Assembly: GCA_902557235.1 (NCBI GenBank)
Contig: CACDZR010000002.1
Span: 62,001 to 126,000, forward strand
Length of the DNA stretch: 64,000 nt
Source of the DNA: an uncultured Pelagibacteraceae bacterium
GTDB taxonomy: Bacteria; Pseudomonadota; Alphaproteobacteria; Pelagibacterales; Pelagibacteraceae
Direction: 5' to 3'
Notes under the pieces: generated by a model
Database searches by the model: none
What the model was told of the DNA's origin: nothing
Seen by the model: only the letters and a program-made list of their open reading frames with translations
Shown here: in pieces, positions 1 through 8,241 of the stretch
Layout of the letters: each line of letters begins with the position of its first letter
Position numbering within the stretch: the first letter of the stretch is position 1
Position numbers and translations under genes: made by a program

Positions 1-630
1 TCTGATAACTTAAAAAATAATGAAATCAAAACAAAATTAAAAAATGTATCTGGATTATTGATACCAGGTGGTTTTGGTAAGCGAGGAACTGAAGGAAAAA
101 TTTCTGCAATTAAATTTGCTAGAGAAAATAAGATACCTTTCCTTGGTATTTGCTTTGGAATGCAAATGGCTATTGTTGAATTTGCGCGAAATAAATTAAA
201 GATTAAAAAAGCAGGATCAACTGAATTGGATAGAAAATGTTATCCAGTCATTGGTCTAATCAACGAATGGGATAAAGATGGAAAAATAATAAAAGGAACA
301 GATAAAGATTTAGGTGGAACAATGAGATTAGGCTTATACGAAGCTAAATTAAGAAATAATTCTGCCATAAATAGAATTTATAAATCTAGTTCTATTAAAG
401 AAAGACATAGGCACAGATATGAAGTTAACAATAAACTTAAAAATCAATTTGAAAATAAAGGATTAATTTTTTCAGGAATGTCACCAGATAATAAATTACC
501 AGAAATAATTGAGCTTCAAAATCATCCATGGTTTATAGGAGTTCAATTTCATCCTGAATTTAAATCTAGACCTTTATCTCCTCATCCTTTATTCTCTTCA
601 TTTATCAAAGCATCAAAAAATTATAAATGA
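1..630 (+). CDS. pyrG: CTP synthase, C-terminal part (cut by window edge)
   Basis: The reading frame is open from base 1, so the tracked start at 58 (a TTG) is not the real start; the gene begins upstream of the window. The 209 visible residues are the class I glutamine amidotransferase half of CTP synthase, which supplies ammonia for converting UTP to CTP. The nucleophile elbow GICFGMQ (Cys at about visible residue 51) and the catalytic FHPEF motif near the end are both present, and 'LIPGGFGKRG' is typical of the family. The stop overlaps the kdsA start (ATGA), so the two are probably co-translated. pyrG-kdsA-eno is a common proteobacterial order. Certain apart from the missing N-terminus. 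Confidence 0.97.
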   Translation, partial: SDNLKNNEIKTKLKNVSGLLIPGGFGKRGTEGKISAIKFARENKIPFLGICFGMQMAIVEFARNKLKIKKAGSTELDRKCYPVIGLINEWDKDGKIIKGTDKDLGGTMRLGLYEAKLRNNSAINRIYKSSSIKERHRHRYEVNNKLKNQFENKGLIFSGMSPDNKLPEIIELQNHPWFIGVQFHPEFKSRPLSPHPLFSSFIKASKNYK

Positions 631-1451
631 GTAGTATTAAAGTAAATTGTAATAAAATAGAAATCTCAAACGACAGTAAAATATGCATTATTGCGGGTCC
701 TTGTCAGCTTGAAACTGAACAACATGCTATGGATATGGCTGGTAAAATACAAGATATCACTAAGAAATTTGGAGTTGGTTTTATTTATAAAACATCATTT
801 GATAAAGCTAATAGAACCAGTCTTAAAGGTAAAAGAGGAGCAGGCTTAGATGCTTCGCTTCCAGTTTTTGATAAAATAAAGAAAGAACTCAATGTTCCGA
901 TTTTAACTGATATCCATAATATTGAACAATGCTCAATTGTTGCAAGTCATGTAGATGTTTTACAAATACCAGCATTTTTATGTCGTCAAACAGATTTATT
1001 AGTAGCTGCTGCTAAAACAAATAAAGTCATTAATGTAAAAAAAGGTCAATTCTTGGCGCCTTGGGATATGGTTAATGTTACAAAAAAAATTTCAGACTCT
1101 GGAAATAAAAATATTTTAGTCACTGAAAGAGGTGCTAGTTTTGGTTACAATACTTTAGTGTCGGATATGAGAGCATTACCCATAATGGCAAAAAATGGTT
1201 ACCCAGTTATATTTGATGCTACTCACTCTGTTCAACAACCAGGTGGTCTTGGTGAAAAAAGTGGTGGACAAAGAGAGTTTGTAGAACATTTAGCAAGAGC
1301 AGCAGTTGCAGTGGGTGTTGCAGGAGTTTTTATTGAAACTCATCAAGATCCTGATAATGCCCCTTCCGATGGTCCAAATATGATTCCGTTAAATAAATTA
1401 GAAAGTCTATTAGAACAATTAACTGACATAGATAATTTGATTAAAAAATAA
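627..1451 (+). CDS. kdsA: 3-deoxy-8-phosphooctulonate synthase
   Basis: Condenses phosphoenolpyruvate with arabinose-5-phosphate to make KDO-8-phosphate, the precursor of the lipopolysaccharide inner core, in the cytoplasm. The 274-residue protein is of normal length and shows the TIM-barrel motifs AGPCQLET near the N-terminus, VTERGASFGY around residue 170 and DATHSVQQPGG around 198. Its presence implies that the cell still makes KDO-containing outer-membrane lipid. The start ATG overlaps the pyrG stop by 4 bp; eno follows after 6 bp, so pyrG-kdsA-eno-ftsB-lipA reads as one transcription unit. Confidence 0.97.
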   Translation: MSSIKVNCNKIEISNDSKICIIAGPCQLETEQHAMDMAGKIQDITKKFGVGFIYKTSFDKANRTSLKGKRGAGLDASLPVFDKIKKELNVPILTDIHNIEQCSIVASHVDVLQIPAFLCRQTDLLVAAAKTNKVINVKKGQFLAPWDMVNVTKKISDSGNKNILVTERGASFGYNTLVSDMRALPIMAKNGYPVIFDATHSVQQPGGLGEKSGGQREFVEHLARAAVAVGVAGVFIETHQDPDNAPSDGPNMIPLNKLESLLEQLTDIDNLIKK

Positions 1452-1457
1452 AAATAA

Positions 1458-2714
1458 GTGAGTAAAATTTCAAAAGTAAAAGCCCGACAAGTTTTCGATA
1501 GTAGAGGTAATCCAACAATAGAAGCTGAGGTTTTTGTCAAAAACCAAAGTGCAATTGCAATTTGCCCCTCAGGTGCATCGACAGGAACTTATGAAGCTTT
1601 CGAAAAAAGAGATAAAAACAATAAAAGATACTTAGGAAAAAGTGTTCTGAATGCAATTAATTTAGTCAACACTAAAATCTCAAACAAACTTAAAGGTCAA
1701 AGTGTACATAATCAAGAGAGAATAGACTCTATAATGATTAATTTAGATGGAACTAGACAAAAAACAAAGTTAGGAGCTAATTCTATATTAGCTGTATCAA
1801 TGGCAGCAAAAAAACTTTCAGCAAAAATTAACAAACAACCATTGTATAAAACTTTCCTAGTAAAAAATAATTATAAATTACCTTTTCCACTTATGAATAT
1901 AATTAATGGTGGAGCACACGCTAATAATGGTTTGAGAATTCAAGAATTTATGATTAGACCAGATCGTGCAAAAAATTTTTCTGATGCGATGAGAATTTGT
2001 TTTTTGGTGATTAAAAATTTAAGTAAGATTATTGAGAATAAAGGATTATCTACATCTGTTGGAGATGAGGGTGGATTTGCACCAATGATTTACAATAATA
2101 ATCAAGCGCTAGATTTAATTGTTTCAGCTATTAAGAAGTCAGGTTTTGTAAACGGTAAAGATGTTTCAATCTGTTTGGATGTAGCTGCAAATGAATTATA
2201 TAAAAAAAATAAGTACTCTATTCATTCTAAAAGCTATATTTCTGTAGAAAAATCTATTCAAGAATATAAAAAAATTATTAATAAATACAAAATTAAATCA
2301 ATCGAAGATCCTTTCGCAGAGAATGATTGGATGTCATGGAGCAAGTTAATGAAATCTCTACAAAAAGTGCAGATTGTAGGTGATGATCTTTATGTCACTA
2401 ATCTTGAGCGACTTAAGAAGGGTTTTTTAAATTTATCATCAAATGCAATTTTAGTTAAACTTAATCAAATCGGCACTGTTTCAGAGACTTTAGATGTAAT
2501 TAGATTTGCTCAAACTATAGGATTTAAAACAATCATTTCGCATAGATCTGGCGATAGTGAAGATACATTTATTGCTGACTTAGCAGTGGGTACTAATTCT
2601 AACCAAATTAAAACAGGATCTTTAGCTCGATCAGAAAGAGTTGCTAAATATAACCAATTATTACGTATAGAAGAAGAACTTGGAAAAAAAGCTAGAATGA
2701 ATAAGATTCATTAA
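1458..2714 (+). CDS. eno: Enolase
   Basis: Interconverts 2-phosphoglycerate and phosphoenolpyruvate in glycolysis and gluconeogenesis. At 418 residues it is of normal length. Visible motifs are the N-terminal ARQVFDSRGNPT, the metal-binding SIEDPFAENDW around residue 280, the catalytic KLNQIGT around 330 and SHRSGDSEDTFIADLAV around 360. The tracked start is GTG at 1458 (MSKISKVKARQ), which aligns with the usual enolase N-terminus; I see no strong Shine-Dalgarno. The stop overlaps the ftsB start (TAATG). PEP produced here is also the KdsA substrate. Confidence 0.97.
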   Translation: MSKISKVKARQVFDSRGNPTIEAEVFVKNQSAIAICPSGASTGTYEAFEKRDKNNKRYLGKSVLNAINLVNTKISNKLKGQSVHNQERIDSIMINLDGTRQKTKLGANSILAVSMAAKKLSAKINKQPLYKTFLVKNNYKLPFPLMNIINGGAHANNGLRIQEFMIRPDRAKNFSDAMRICFLVIKNLSKIIENKGLSTSVGDEGGFAPMIYNNNQALDLIVSAIKKSGFVNGKDVSICLDVAANELYKKNKYSIHSKSYISVEKSIQEYKKIINKYKIKSIEDPFAENDWMSWSKLMKSLQKVQIVGDDLYVTNLERLKKGFLNLSSNAILVKLNQIGTVSETLDVIRFAQTIGFKTIISHRSGDSEDTFIADLAVGTNSNQIKTGSLARSERVAKYNQLLRIEEELGKKARMNKIH

Positions 2715-3022
2715 TGCTTCAAAGATTAAAAAAAAATTATTTTCTACTTATATCAGTTTTTCTAATCGTATATTTTTTCTTCAATCTTTTATCAGGTGAA
2801 AGAGGATTAATTTCCTACTATGAAAAAAAACAAATTTTAAATGATTTAAAAATTGAGCAATTATCATTAAAAAATCAAATAAATGACTTGGATTTTAAGA
2901 ATTCATTATTAAGTGACAATCTAGATCTTGATTATATTGAAACTTTAATTAGAGAAAGATTCTTATTTGGTAAAAAAAATGAAAAAATCTATATTATAAA
3001 AAAAGATGACACAAAAAATTAA
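2714..3022 (+). CDS. ftsB: Septum formation initiator, FtsB/DivIC family
   Basis: Small bitopic division protein of 102 residues: a short cytoplasmic start, one hydrophobic segment at about residues 10-27 ([17 protein letters not shown]), a GERGL-type turn, then a polar heptad-like coiled coil ([19 protein letters not shown]) and a C-terminal [15 protein letters not shown] segment typical of the family. It would act with FtsL and FtsQ in the divisome. It starts on the eno stop codon and overlaps lipA by 17 bp. In many alphaproteobacteria the pyruvate dehydrogenase genes lie directly after this gene; here they do not. Family assignment is firm although sequence conservation is naturally low. 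Confidence 0.88.
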   Translation: MLQRLKKNYFLLISVFLIVYFFFNLLSGERGLISYYEKKQILNDLKIEQLSLKNQINDLDFKNSLLSDNLDLDYIETLIRERFLFGKKNEKIYIIKKDDTKN

Positions 3023-3938
3023 ACCAAGACATCCTGAAAAAATAAAAAATCCAATTAATCCTATTAAGAAAAAACCTGAATGGATTAGATCTAAATTAAA
3101 TAATAGTAGAGAATTTTTTTTAACGAAATCAATTGTAAATAAAAATAATCTCGTAACAGTTTGCCAGGAAGCAAATTGTCCAAATATAACTGAGTGTTGG
3201 AGTAAAAGACATGCAACCTTTATGATAATGGGTGATACATGTACAAGGGCATGTGCTTTTTGTGATGTAAAAACTGGTAAACCAGAAAAATTAGATAAGT
3301 TAGAACCAATTAAAATATCTCAAGCAGTTAAAAAATTAGACCTAAAACATGTTGTAATTACTTCAGTTGATAGAGATGATTTGAATGATGGTGGCTCAAA
3401 TCATTTTTATGAAGTTATAAATCAAACAAGAAAAACTAATCCTAATACAACTATCGAAGTTTTAACACCTGATTTCTTAAGAAAAGGTGATGCTTATAAG
3501 AAAGTACTAGAAGCTAATCCAGATGTTTTTAATCATAATATTGAAACTGTTCCTAGTCTTTATTTAAAGGTTAGACCAGGTTCAAGATATTTTGCATCTC
3601 TAGAACTTTTAAAAAATGCGAAAAAAATGAACAATAGGGTTTTTACTAAATCTGGAATAATGGTTGGTTTAGGTGAAACAAGAGATGAAATTTTACAAGT
3701 AATGGATGATTTAAAATCTGCTGATGTAGATTTTTTAACCATCGGGCAATATTTACAACCATCCGTAAAGCATTTTCCATTAGATAGATATTATAAACCC
3801 GAGGAGTTTAAAGAATTGGGTGATATTGCAAAAGCAAAAGGTTTTTTATTAGTTTCCTCATCTCCTTTAACAAGATCTTCATATCATGCAGATGAAGACT
3901 TCGCTAAACTTCAACAAAATAGATTAAAAAACCATTAA
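3006..3938 (+). CDS. lipA: Lipoyl synthase (radical SAM)
   Basis: Inserts two sulfurs into octanoyl groups on lipoyl domains, giving lipoate for pyruvate and 2-oxoglutarate dehydrogenases and the glycine cleavage system. Both iron-sulfur ligand sets are visible: the auxiliary cluster CX4CX5C ([12 protein letters not shown], around residues 50-61) and the radical SAM CX3CX2C (CTRACAFC, around 77-84). The C-terminal [11 protein letters not shown] supplies the conserved RSSY serine. 310 residues is normal. The ATG lies inside ftsB (17-bp overlap) and the stop overlaps the next ATG. Confidence 0.97.
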   Translation: MTQKIKPRHPEKIKNPINPIKKKPEWIRSKLNNSREFFLTKSIVNKNNLVTVCQEANCPNITECWSKRHATFMIMGDTCTRACAFCDVKTGKPEKLDKLEPIKISQAVKKLDLKHVVITSVDRDDLNDGGSNHFYEVINQTRKTNPNTTIEVLTPDFLRKGDAYKKVLEANPDVFNHNIETVPSLYLKVRPGSRYFASLELLKNAKKMNNRVFTKSGIMVGLGETRDEILQVMDDLKSADVDFLTIGQYLQPSVKHFPLDRYYKPEEFKELGDIAKAKGFLLVSSSPLTRSSYHADEDFAKLQQNRLKNH

Positions 3939-4396
3939 TGCCAAAAGCTTCAGTTAAGCGATTAATTGAATGTAAAAAAAAAGATTTAATTGATTTAGTT
4001 TTGGATATTGAAAAATACCCAGAATTTGTCCCATTCTGCTTTGATGCAAAAATATATGAAAATAAAAATGAAGGTGATTTAACAAAAATAATTGCAGATT
4101 TAACAATAGGCAAAGGACCATTTAAAGATACTTATAAAAGCGATGTGGTTTTTAATAGAAAGGAGGACTCAATATTTGTTAAGAATATAGAGGGGCCCCT
4201 GAATCATTTATCCAATAATTGGATTTTTGTAGATAAAGAGAATGGAATTACCGAAGTTACTTTTGATATTGATTTTGAAATCAAAAATAAATTTTTAAAC
4301 TCTTTAATGGTAGTATCTTTTCAATTTGGATTAGAGAAAATAGCTGATGCATTTCAAAAAAGAGCAGAAAAGTTATTTAGCAGCTCTAAGAACTAG
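3938..4396 (+). CDS. Coq10/RatA-type START-domain protein
   Basis: 152-residue protein of the SRPBCC/START superfamily (COQ10, formerly 'oligoketide cyclase/RatA'). The N-terminal VKRLIECKKKDLIDLVLDIEKYPEFVPFC pattern and the C-terminal helix FQFGLEKIADAFQKRAEKLF are diagnostic. In mitochondria and alphaproteobacteria this family binds ubiquinone and aids respiration; the RatA toxin name comes from E. coli and is less likely to apply. It follows lipA with overlapping stop and start, the usual alphaproteobacterial position. Its 3' end overlaps the convergent pncC/cinA gene by 24 bp. Confidence 0.85.
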   Translation: MPKASVKRLIECKKKDLIDLVLDIEKYPEFVPFCFDAKIYENKNEGDLTKIIADLTIGKGPFKDTYKSDVVFNRKEDSIFVKNIEGPLNHLSNNWIFVDKENGITEVTFDIDFEIKNKFLNSLMVVSFQFGLEKIADAFQKRAEKLFSSSKN

Positions 4397-4834
4397 ATTT
4401 AAGGCCTTTTTTACAGTAGCTTTTTGTATTAAGGATCTTTTTTTACTTTTAAATAAACACTTAATTATTTGGATTTTATTTCCTTTTTTAAGCCCAATAT
4501 AAACTAAGCCCACAGGTTTATTTTTGGTACCACCTCTAGGTCCCGCTATACCAGTAATTGAAACATTGATATTGGTTTTTGAAATTCTAGATAAATTATT
4601 AACCATTGCATAACAACATTCGTAGCTCACAGCTCCAAATCTCTTAATAATATTTTTATTTACTTTTAAAATCTTCATTTTTGCTTGATTAGAGTAGGTG
4701 ATCAAACCTAAGTTAAATATTTTTGATGCACCACTTATTGAAGTTATAGCACTTGCTAATAATCCACCAGTGCATGATTCCGCAACCGATATTTTAATTT
4801 TTTTTCTAATTAATAGTTTGATTAATGATTTCAT
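4373..4834 (-). CDS. pncC: Nicotinamide-nucleotide amidase (CinA C-terminal domain protein)
   Basis: 153 residues, equal to the stand-alone CinA C-terminal domain; the N-terminal MoCF-like domain of full CinA is absent. The motifs SVAESCTGGLLA (catalytic serine region, residues 16-27) and ITGIAGPRGGTKNKPVGLVYIGL are clear. The family deamidates NMN to nicotinate mononucleotide in pyridine nucleotide recycling. It shares its start region with the pgpA stop and runs with pgpA and ispDF as a minus-strand operon, convergent to lipA-coq10. Confidence 0.9.
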   Translation of the reverse strand: MKSLIKLLIRKKIKISVAESCTGGLLASAITSISGASKIFNLGLITYSNQAKMKILKVNKNIIKRFGAVSYECCYAMVNNLSRISKTNINVSITGIAGPRGGTKNKPVGLVYIGLKKGNKIQIIKCLFKSKKRSLIQKATVKKALNLVLRAAK

Positions 4835-5337
4835 TATACAAAATAACTACTTAAAACCATAAAACAAATTAAAGATAAAACAACATAAAATCCTGCAATT
4901 ACATCATCCATAATTACACCAAAACTATTTTTGAAGTTTTTATCAAAAAAACTTACAGGAAATGGTTTTGCAATATCAAAAAATCTGAATAACACAAAAC
5001 AAATACCGTAAAAAATTAAAGCCTCATTTGGTGATTTTTCTGTGCCATGTGAAATTTCATAAAGATAAATCGGAATTGATTGACCAATAAACTCATCAAT
5101 AATTACTTCTTTGGGATCTTTATTTTCATTATCTTTAATATGATGTGCTACAGCCGGAAAAGATAAAATGAAAACAACTACTAAAAATATTAATACTAAG
5201 TTTGAAGATAAATTAAATGTGTGAAAAAAAATGTAAAGAATAATTACTGTGGCTAAAGATCCAAAAGTACCTGGAATTTTTGGAACTTTACCCAAACCAA
5301 ACATTGTAACGAACAAAGTATTAATAGTTTTAATCAT
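4834..5337 (-). CDS. pgpA: Phosphatidylglycerophosphatase A
   Basis: Removes phosphate from phosphatidylglycerol phosphate in the last step of phosphatidylglycerol synthesis, in the inner membrane. 167 residues with the family N-terminus FGLGKVPKIPGTFGSL, the acidic metal site VIIDEFIGQ and the late GVIMDDVIAGFY motif, and about four hydrophobic segments. It overlaps ispDF upstream (8 bp) and abuts pncC downstream, so co-expression is likely. The phospholipid it makes is a potential substrate of the PlcP-type enzyme encoded at 24511. Confidence 0.93.
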   Translation of the reverse strand: MIKTINTLFVTMFGLGKVPKIPGTFGSLATVIILYIFFHTFNLSSNLVLIFLVVVFILSFPAVAHHIKDNENKDPKEVIIDEFIGQSIPIYLYEISHGTEKSPNEALIFYGICFVLFRFFDIAKPFPVSFFDKNFKNSFGVIMDDVIAGFYVVLSLICFMVLSSYFV

Positions 5338-6436
5338 ATTTTGTTATTGAAATAATTACTTCACACGCAATAGCTTTTTCTTTTCCAATCAAACCAAGTT
5401 TTTCAACTGTTTTACCTTTTAAATTTATTAAATCTTTTTTCAAACCCATGAGTTTGGATATAGAGTTAATGATATGATCTCTGTATTTTGATACCTTAGG
5501 TTGTTCACAAATCAAATTTATATCTAAATTATTTATAAAAAAATTTGATTTATAAAGACTTTCAATTACTGGGTTTAATAATTTTGGAGATCTAATATTT
5601 TTATATTTTTTTGTGTTAGGAAAAAAGGATCCAATATCTTTATTTCTCATTGCACCTAAAATAGCATCTATGATTGAATGTAAAATAACATCTCCATCTG
5701 AGTGTCCTCTCAATCCTGAGTGAAAAGGTATCTTAGCACCACCTAAATAAAGCTTTTTGTTTTTAACTAATCTATGAATGTCAAAACCAATTCCAAAAAA
5801 AGTTTTATTTAATTTTACATCATTTTTAAAAGTAATCTTATTATTAGTATTTTCTCCTTTTATAAATTTTATTTTTCTATTTTTATTTATAAATAGAGTT
5901 GCCTCATCTGTAATTTTATTTTTTTCATTAATTGCAAGTTCGTATAATTTTTTAAATTTAAATGCTTGTGGTGTTTGAGTTAGATAAGTGTTTTCTCTAT
6001 TAAGATTATATAATTCATTTTTTACTTTATATTTTATTGTATCTTTAGAATTTATATATGGAATAACAGCTATATTTTTTGTTAAATGATTTAATAGTTG
6101 TTTTAACAATTTTATAGTAAAATCTGGTCTCGCAGCATCATGAATAAGAACATTATTGGGCTTATACTTTTTAAGATATTTTAAAGCTATTAAAGATGAG
6201 TCAGATCTTTCTTTCCCACCCTTTATTATTTTGACCGAGTTATGAATTTGTTTTTTTTTAAGATGTTTAATGTTGTTAGTTACAACTAAAATTTTTTTAA
6301 ATAGCCTAGAATTAACTGATTTTTCAATAGAGTGATCAATAATTTCTTTATTTTTATAATTGTAGAATTGCTTAGGTATTTTTTTATGAAATCTCTTACT
6401 TTTTCCAGCAGCTAATATTACAAAATAGTTGTTCAT
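5330..6436 (-). CDS. ispDF: Bifunctional IspD/IspF isoprenoid enzyme
   Basis: Fusion of two non-consecutive enzymes of the methylerythritol phosphate pathway. Residues 1 to about 210 are the cytidylyltransferase IspD (AAGKSKRF nucleotide loop, VLIHDAARPD, TDEATLF). Residues about 213-368 are the cyclodiphosphate synthase IspF (GIGFDIHRLV with metal-binding Asp and His, GLRGHSDGDVILHSIIDAILGA, KGKTVEKLGLIGKEKAIACEV). The fused form is characteristic of alpha- and epsilonproteobacteria. It is the first gene of the minus-strand ispDF-pgpA-pncC unit and is divergent from ntrY, with only 26 bp between the start codons, so the promoters must overlap. Confidence 0.95.
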   Translation of the reverse strand: MNNYFVILAAGKSKRFHKKIPKQFYNYKNKEIIDHSIEKSVNSRLFKKILVVTNNIKHLKKKQIHNSVKIIKGGKERSDSSLIALKYLKKYKPNNVLIHDAARPDFTIKLLKQLLNHLTKNIAVIPYINSKDTIKYKVKNELYNLNRENTYLTQTPQAFKFKKLYELAINEKNKITDEATLFINKNRKIKFIKGENTNNKITFKNDVKLNKTFFGIGFDIHRLVKNKKLYLGGAKIPFHSGLRGHSDGDVILHSIIDAILGAMRNKDIGSFFPNTKKYKNIRSPKLLNPVIESLYKSNFFINNLDINLICEQPKVSKYRDHIINSISKLMGLKKDLINLKGKTVEKLGLIGKEKAIACEVIISITKYD

Positions 6437-6462
6437 TCCTTTAAATACTATAATTCTTAAAT

Positions 6463-8241
6463 ATGGTTGAATTTTTGAAAAAAAATATTTTCATAATTTT
6501 CCTATCTAGTATTACACTATTTTTAGGATTTTTAACTTTTTTAACATTTATAGACAGAAGTTTTATTGAATTAAATCAAAATAATTTACAATATTTATTG
6601 CTTGTAAATATTTTATTACTTTTATCATTATTCGCATTCGTTTTCTTTGAGGTTAAAAAATCTATTCGAAATGACATTGATAAAGATGGTTTAAAATCGA
6701 ATAAAAAATATATTACTTATTTTTCACTTTTCACATTAATACCTTCAATATTAATTTCAATTTTTTCACTTTTTTTATTTTCCTTTGCACTTGAAAAATA
6801 TTTTGATAAAAAAGTAACAACTGTCGTAAATAATTCCTATGAACTTGCCAAAAGTTATGTTGAGGAAGTAAGAAATAAAATTGAATCTGATATAATATTG
6901 ATTGCTTTTGATACAAACAAAAGTTCTAAATTTTTAAATGACAATAAAAATGAATATATAAGGTTTTTAAAAACTCAAAGATTGATTAGAGATATTGATG
7001 AAATACATATCATTGATCAAAATAAAAAATTACTATTTACCAATTTAGATGATCGTACAAAATATATACCTCCAATAGATAAAACACTTAAACTCGTAAT
7101 AGATGATGATAGACCTCTTAAAATAATAAATGCTCCTGAAAACATCTCAGCTGCTATAATGAGGCTTCAAGCTTTTGACAATAGATTTTTATATATTGTA
7201 AAATATCTTGATAAAGATATATCAAAATATTTAAATGAGTCTCAAGAGGCAATTAATTTTTATTATACTGTTGAGGAAAGAAGCACAGGTATAAAAATTT
7301 CCTTTGCAATAATATATATAATTATAGTTACTCTTTTGCTTTTCATATCAATTACTATTGCTATTAGATTTTCCTCAAGATTTTTTAGGTCTATAAATAA
7401 TCTAATTTCTGCATCTACCGCAATAGGAGAAGGTGATTTAACTACAAAAGTTCCTGAGATAAAAACAGATAAAGATTTGGAAATTTTAAATAAGAATTTT
7501 AATTCAATGATTGTTAGATTAAAAAATCAGCAAGATAAATTGATTATTAATGAAAGATATGAAGCATGGGGTAATCTTGCAAGAAAATTAGCCCATGAAA
7601 TTAAGAATCCTCTTACTCCGATTCAATTATCAATCGATAGAATAAAAGAAAAATACATTAATCAGGTTGATAAAAATGAGAAAGATAATTTTGAGGAAAA
7701 TTTGAAAATTATAAATAATCAGATCAAACAAATAGGTAATTTGGTTAATGAATTTTCTGATTTTGCCAGAATGCCAAAACCAGTCTTAAAAGAAAATGAC
7801 CTGATTAAGATAATTCATGAAAATATTAGATTATTGTCAGAAATAGACAATTCGATTAAAATTAATTTATATAATAAAAAACCTTCAATTTTATTGAAGT
7901 GTGATAAAGAGCAAATTAGCAGAGTAATATTTAATTTGATTAAAAACTCTGTTGAAAGTATTCAGCAAAAAGCTGAAAACACCAGTAATTTCGATAAAAT
8001 TATTACTATTGAAATTTTTGAGAGAAATAACCAAATTTATATTATAATTAAAGACAGTGGGTTAGGTTTTGAAAATATAAAAAATAATATTAAAGATATT
8101 TTAAATCCTTACTTTACTACAAAAAAAAATGGTACAGGATTAGGTCTTTCAATAGTAAATAAGATTATTAATGATCATAAAGGTGAAATAAATTTTGTTT
8201 CGATTCCAAATGGAGCAAAAATAGAAATTATATTTAATTAA
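6463..8241 (+). CDS. ntrY: NtrY-type membrane sensor histidine kinase
   Basis: 592-residue sensor. Two hydrophobic helices near residues 8-30 and 43-62 and another at about 88-112 precede an extracytoplasmic domain; a further helix at about 275-302 leads into a HAMP linker (SAIGEGDLTTKVPE). The HisKA box is LARKLAHEIKNPLTPIQLS with the phospho-acceptor His, followed by ATPase N, G1 and G2 boxes (NLIKNSVESIQQ, DSGLGFENI, GTGLGLSIVNKI). The order matches NtrY, the partner of NtrX, implicated in nitrogen and redox/envelope responses in other alphaproteobacteria. The stop overlaps the ntrX start by 1 bp. The exact stimulus cannot be read from sequence. Confidence 0.9.
   Translation: MVEFLKKNIFIIFLSSITLFLGFLTFLTFIDRSFIELNQNNLQYLLLVNILLLLSLFAFVFFEVKKSIRNDIDKDGLKSNKKYITYFSLFTLIPSILISIFSLFLFSFALEKYFDKKVTTVVNNSYELAKSYVEEVRNKIESDIILIAFDTNKSSKFLNDNKNEYIRFLKTQRLIRDIDEIHIIDQNKKLLFTNLDDRTKYIPPIDKTLKLVIDDDRPLKIINAPENISAAIMRLQAFDNRFLYIVKYLDKDISKYLNESQEAINFYYTVEERSTGIKISFAIIYIIIVTLLLFISITIAIRFSSRFFRSINNLISASTAIGEGDLTTKVPEIKTDKDLEILNKNFNSMIVRLKNQQDKLIINERYEAWGNLARKLAHEIKNPLTPIQLSIDRIKEKYINQVDKNEKDNFEENLKIINNQIKQIGNLVNEFSDFARMPKPVLKENDLIKIIHENIRLLSEIDNSIKINLYNKKPSILLKCDKEQISRVIFNLIKNSVESIQQKAENTSNFDKIITIEIFERNNQIYIIIKDSGLGFENIKNNIKDILNPYFTTKKNGTGLGLSIVNKIINDHKGEINFVSIPNGAKIEIIFN

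Noticed and set aside
1343-1540. 65-residue minus-strand ORF across kdsA and eno
   Set aside because: Antisense shadow over two conserved genes, without ribosome site or domain; the other antisense tracked ORFs were dismissed for the same reason.
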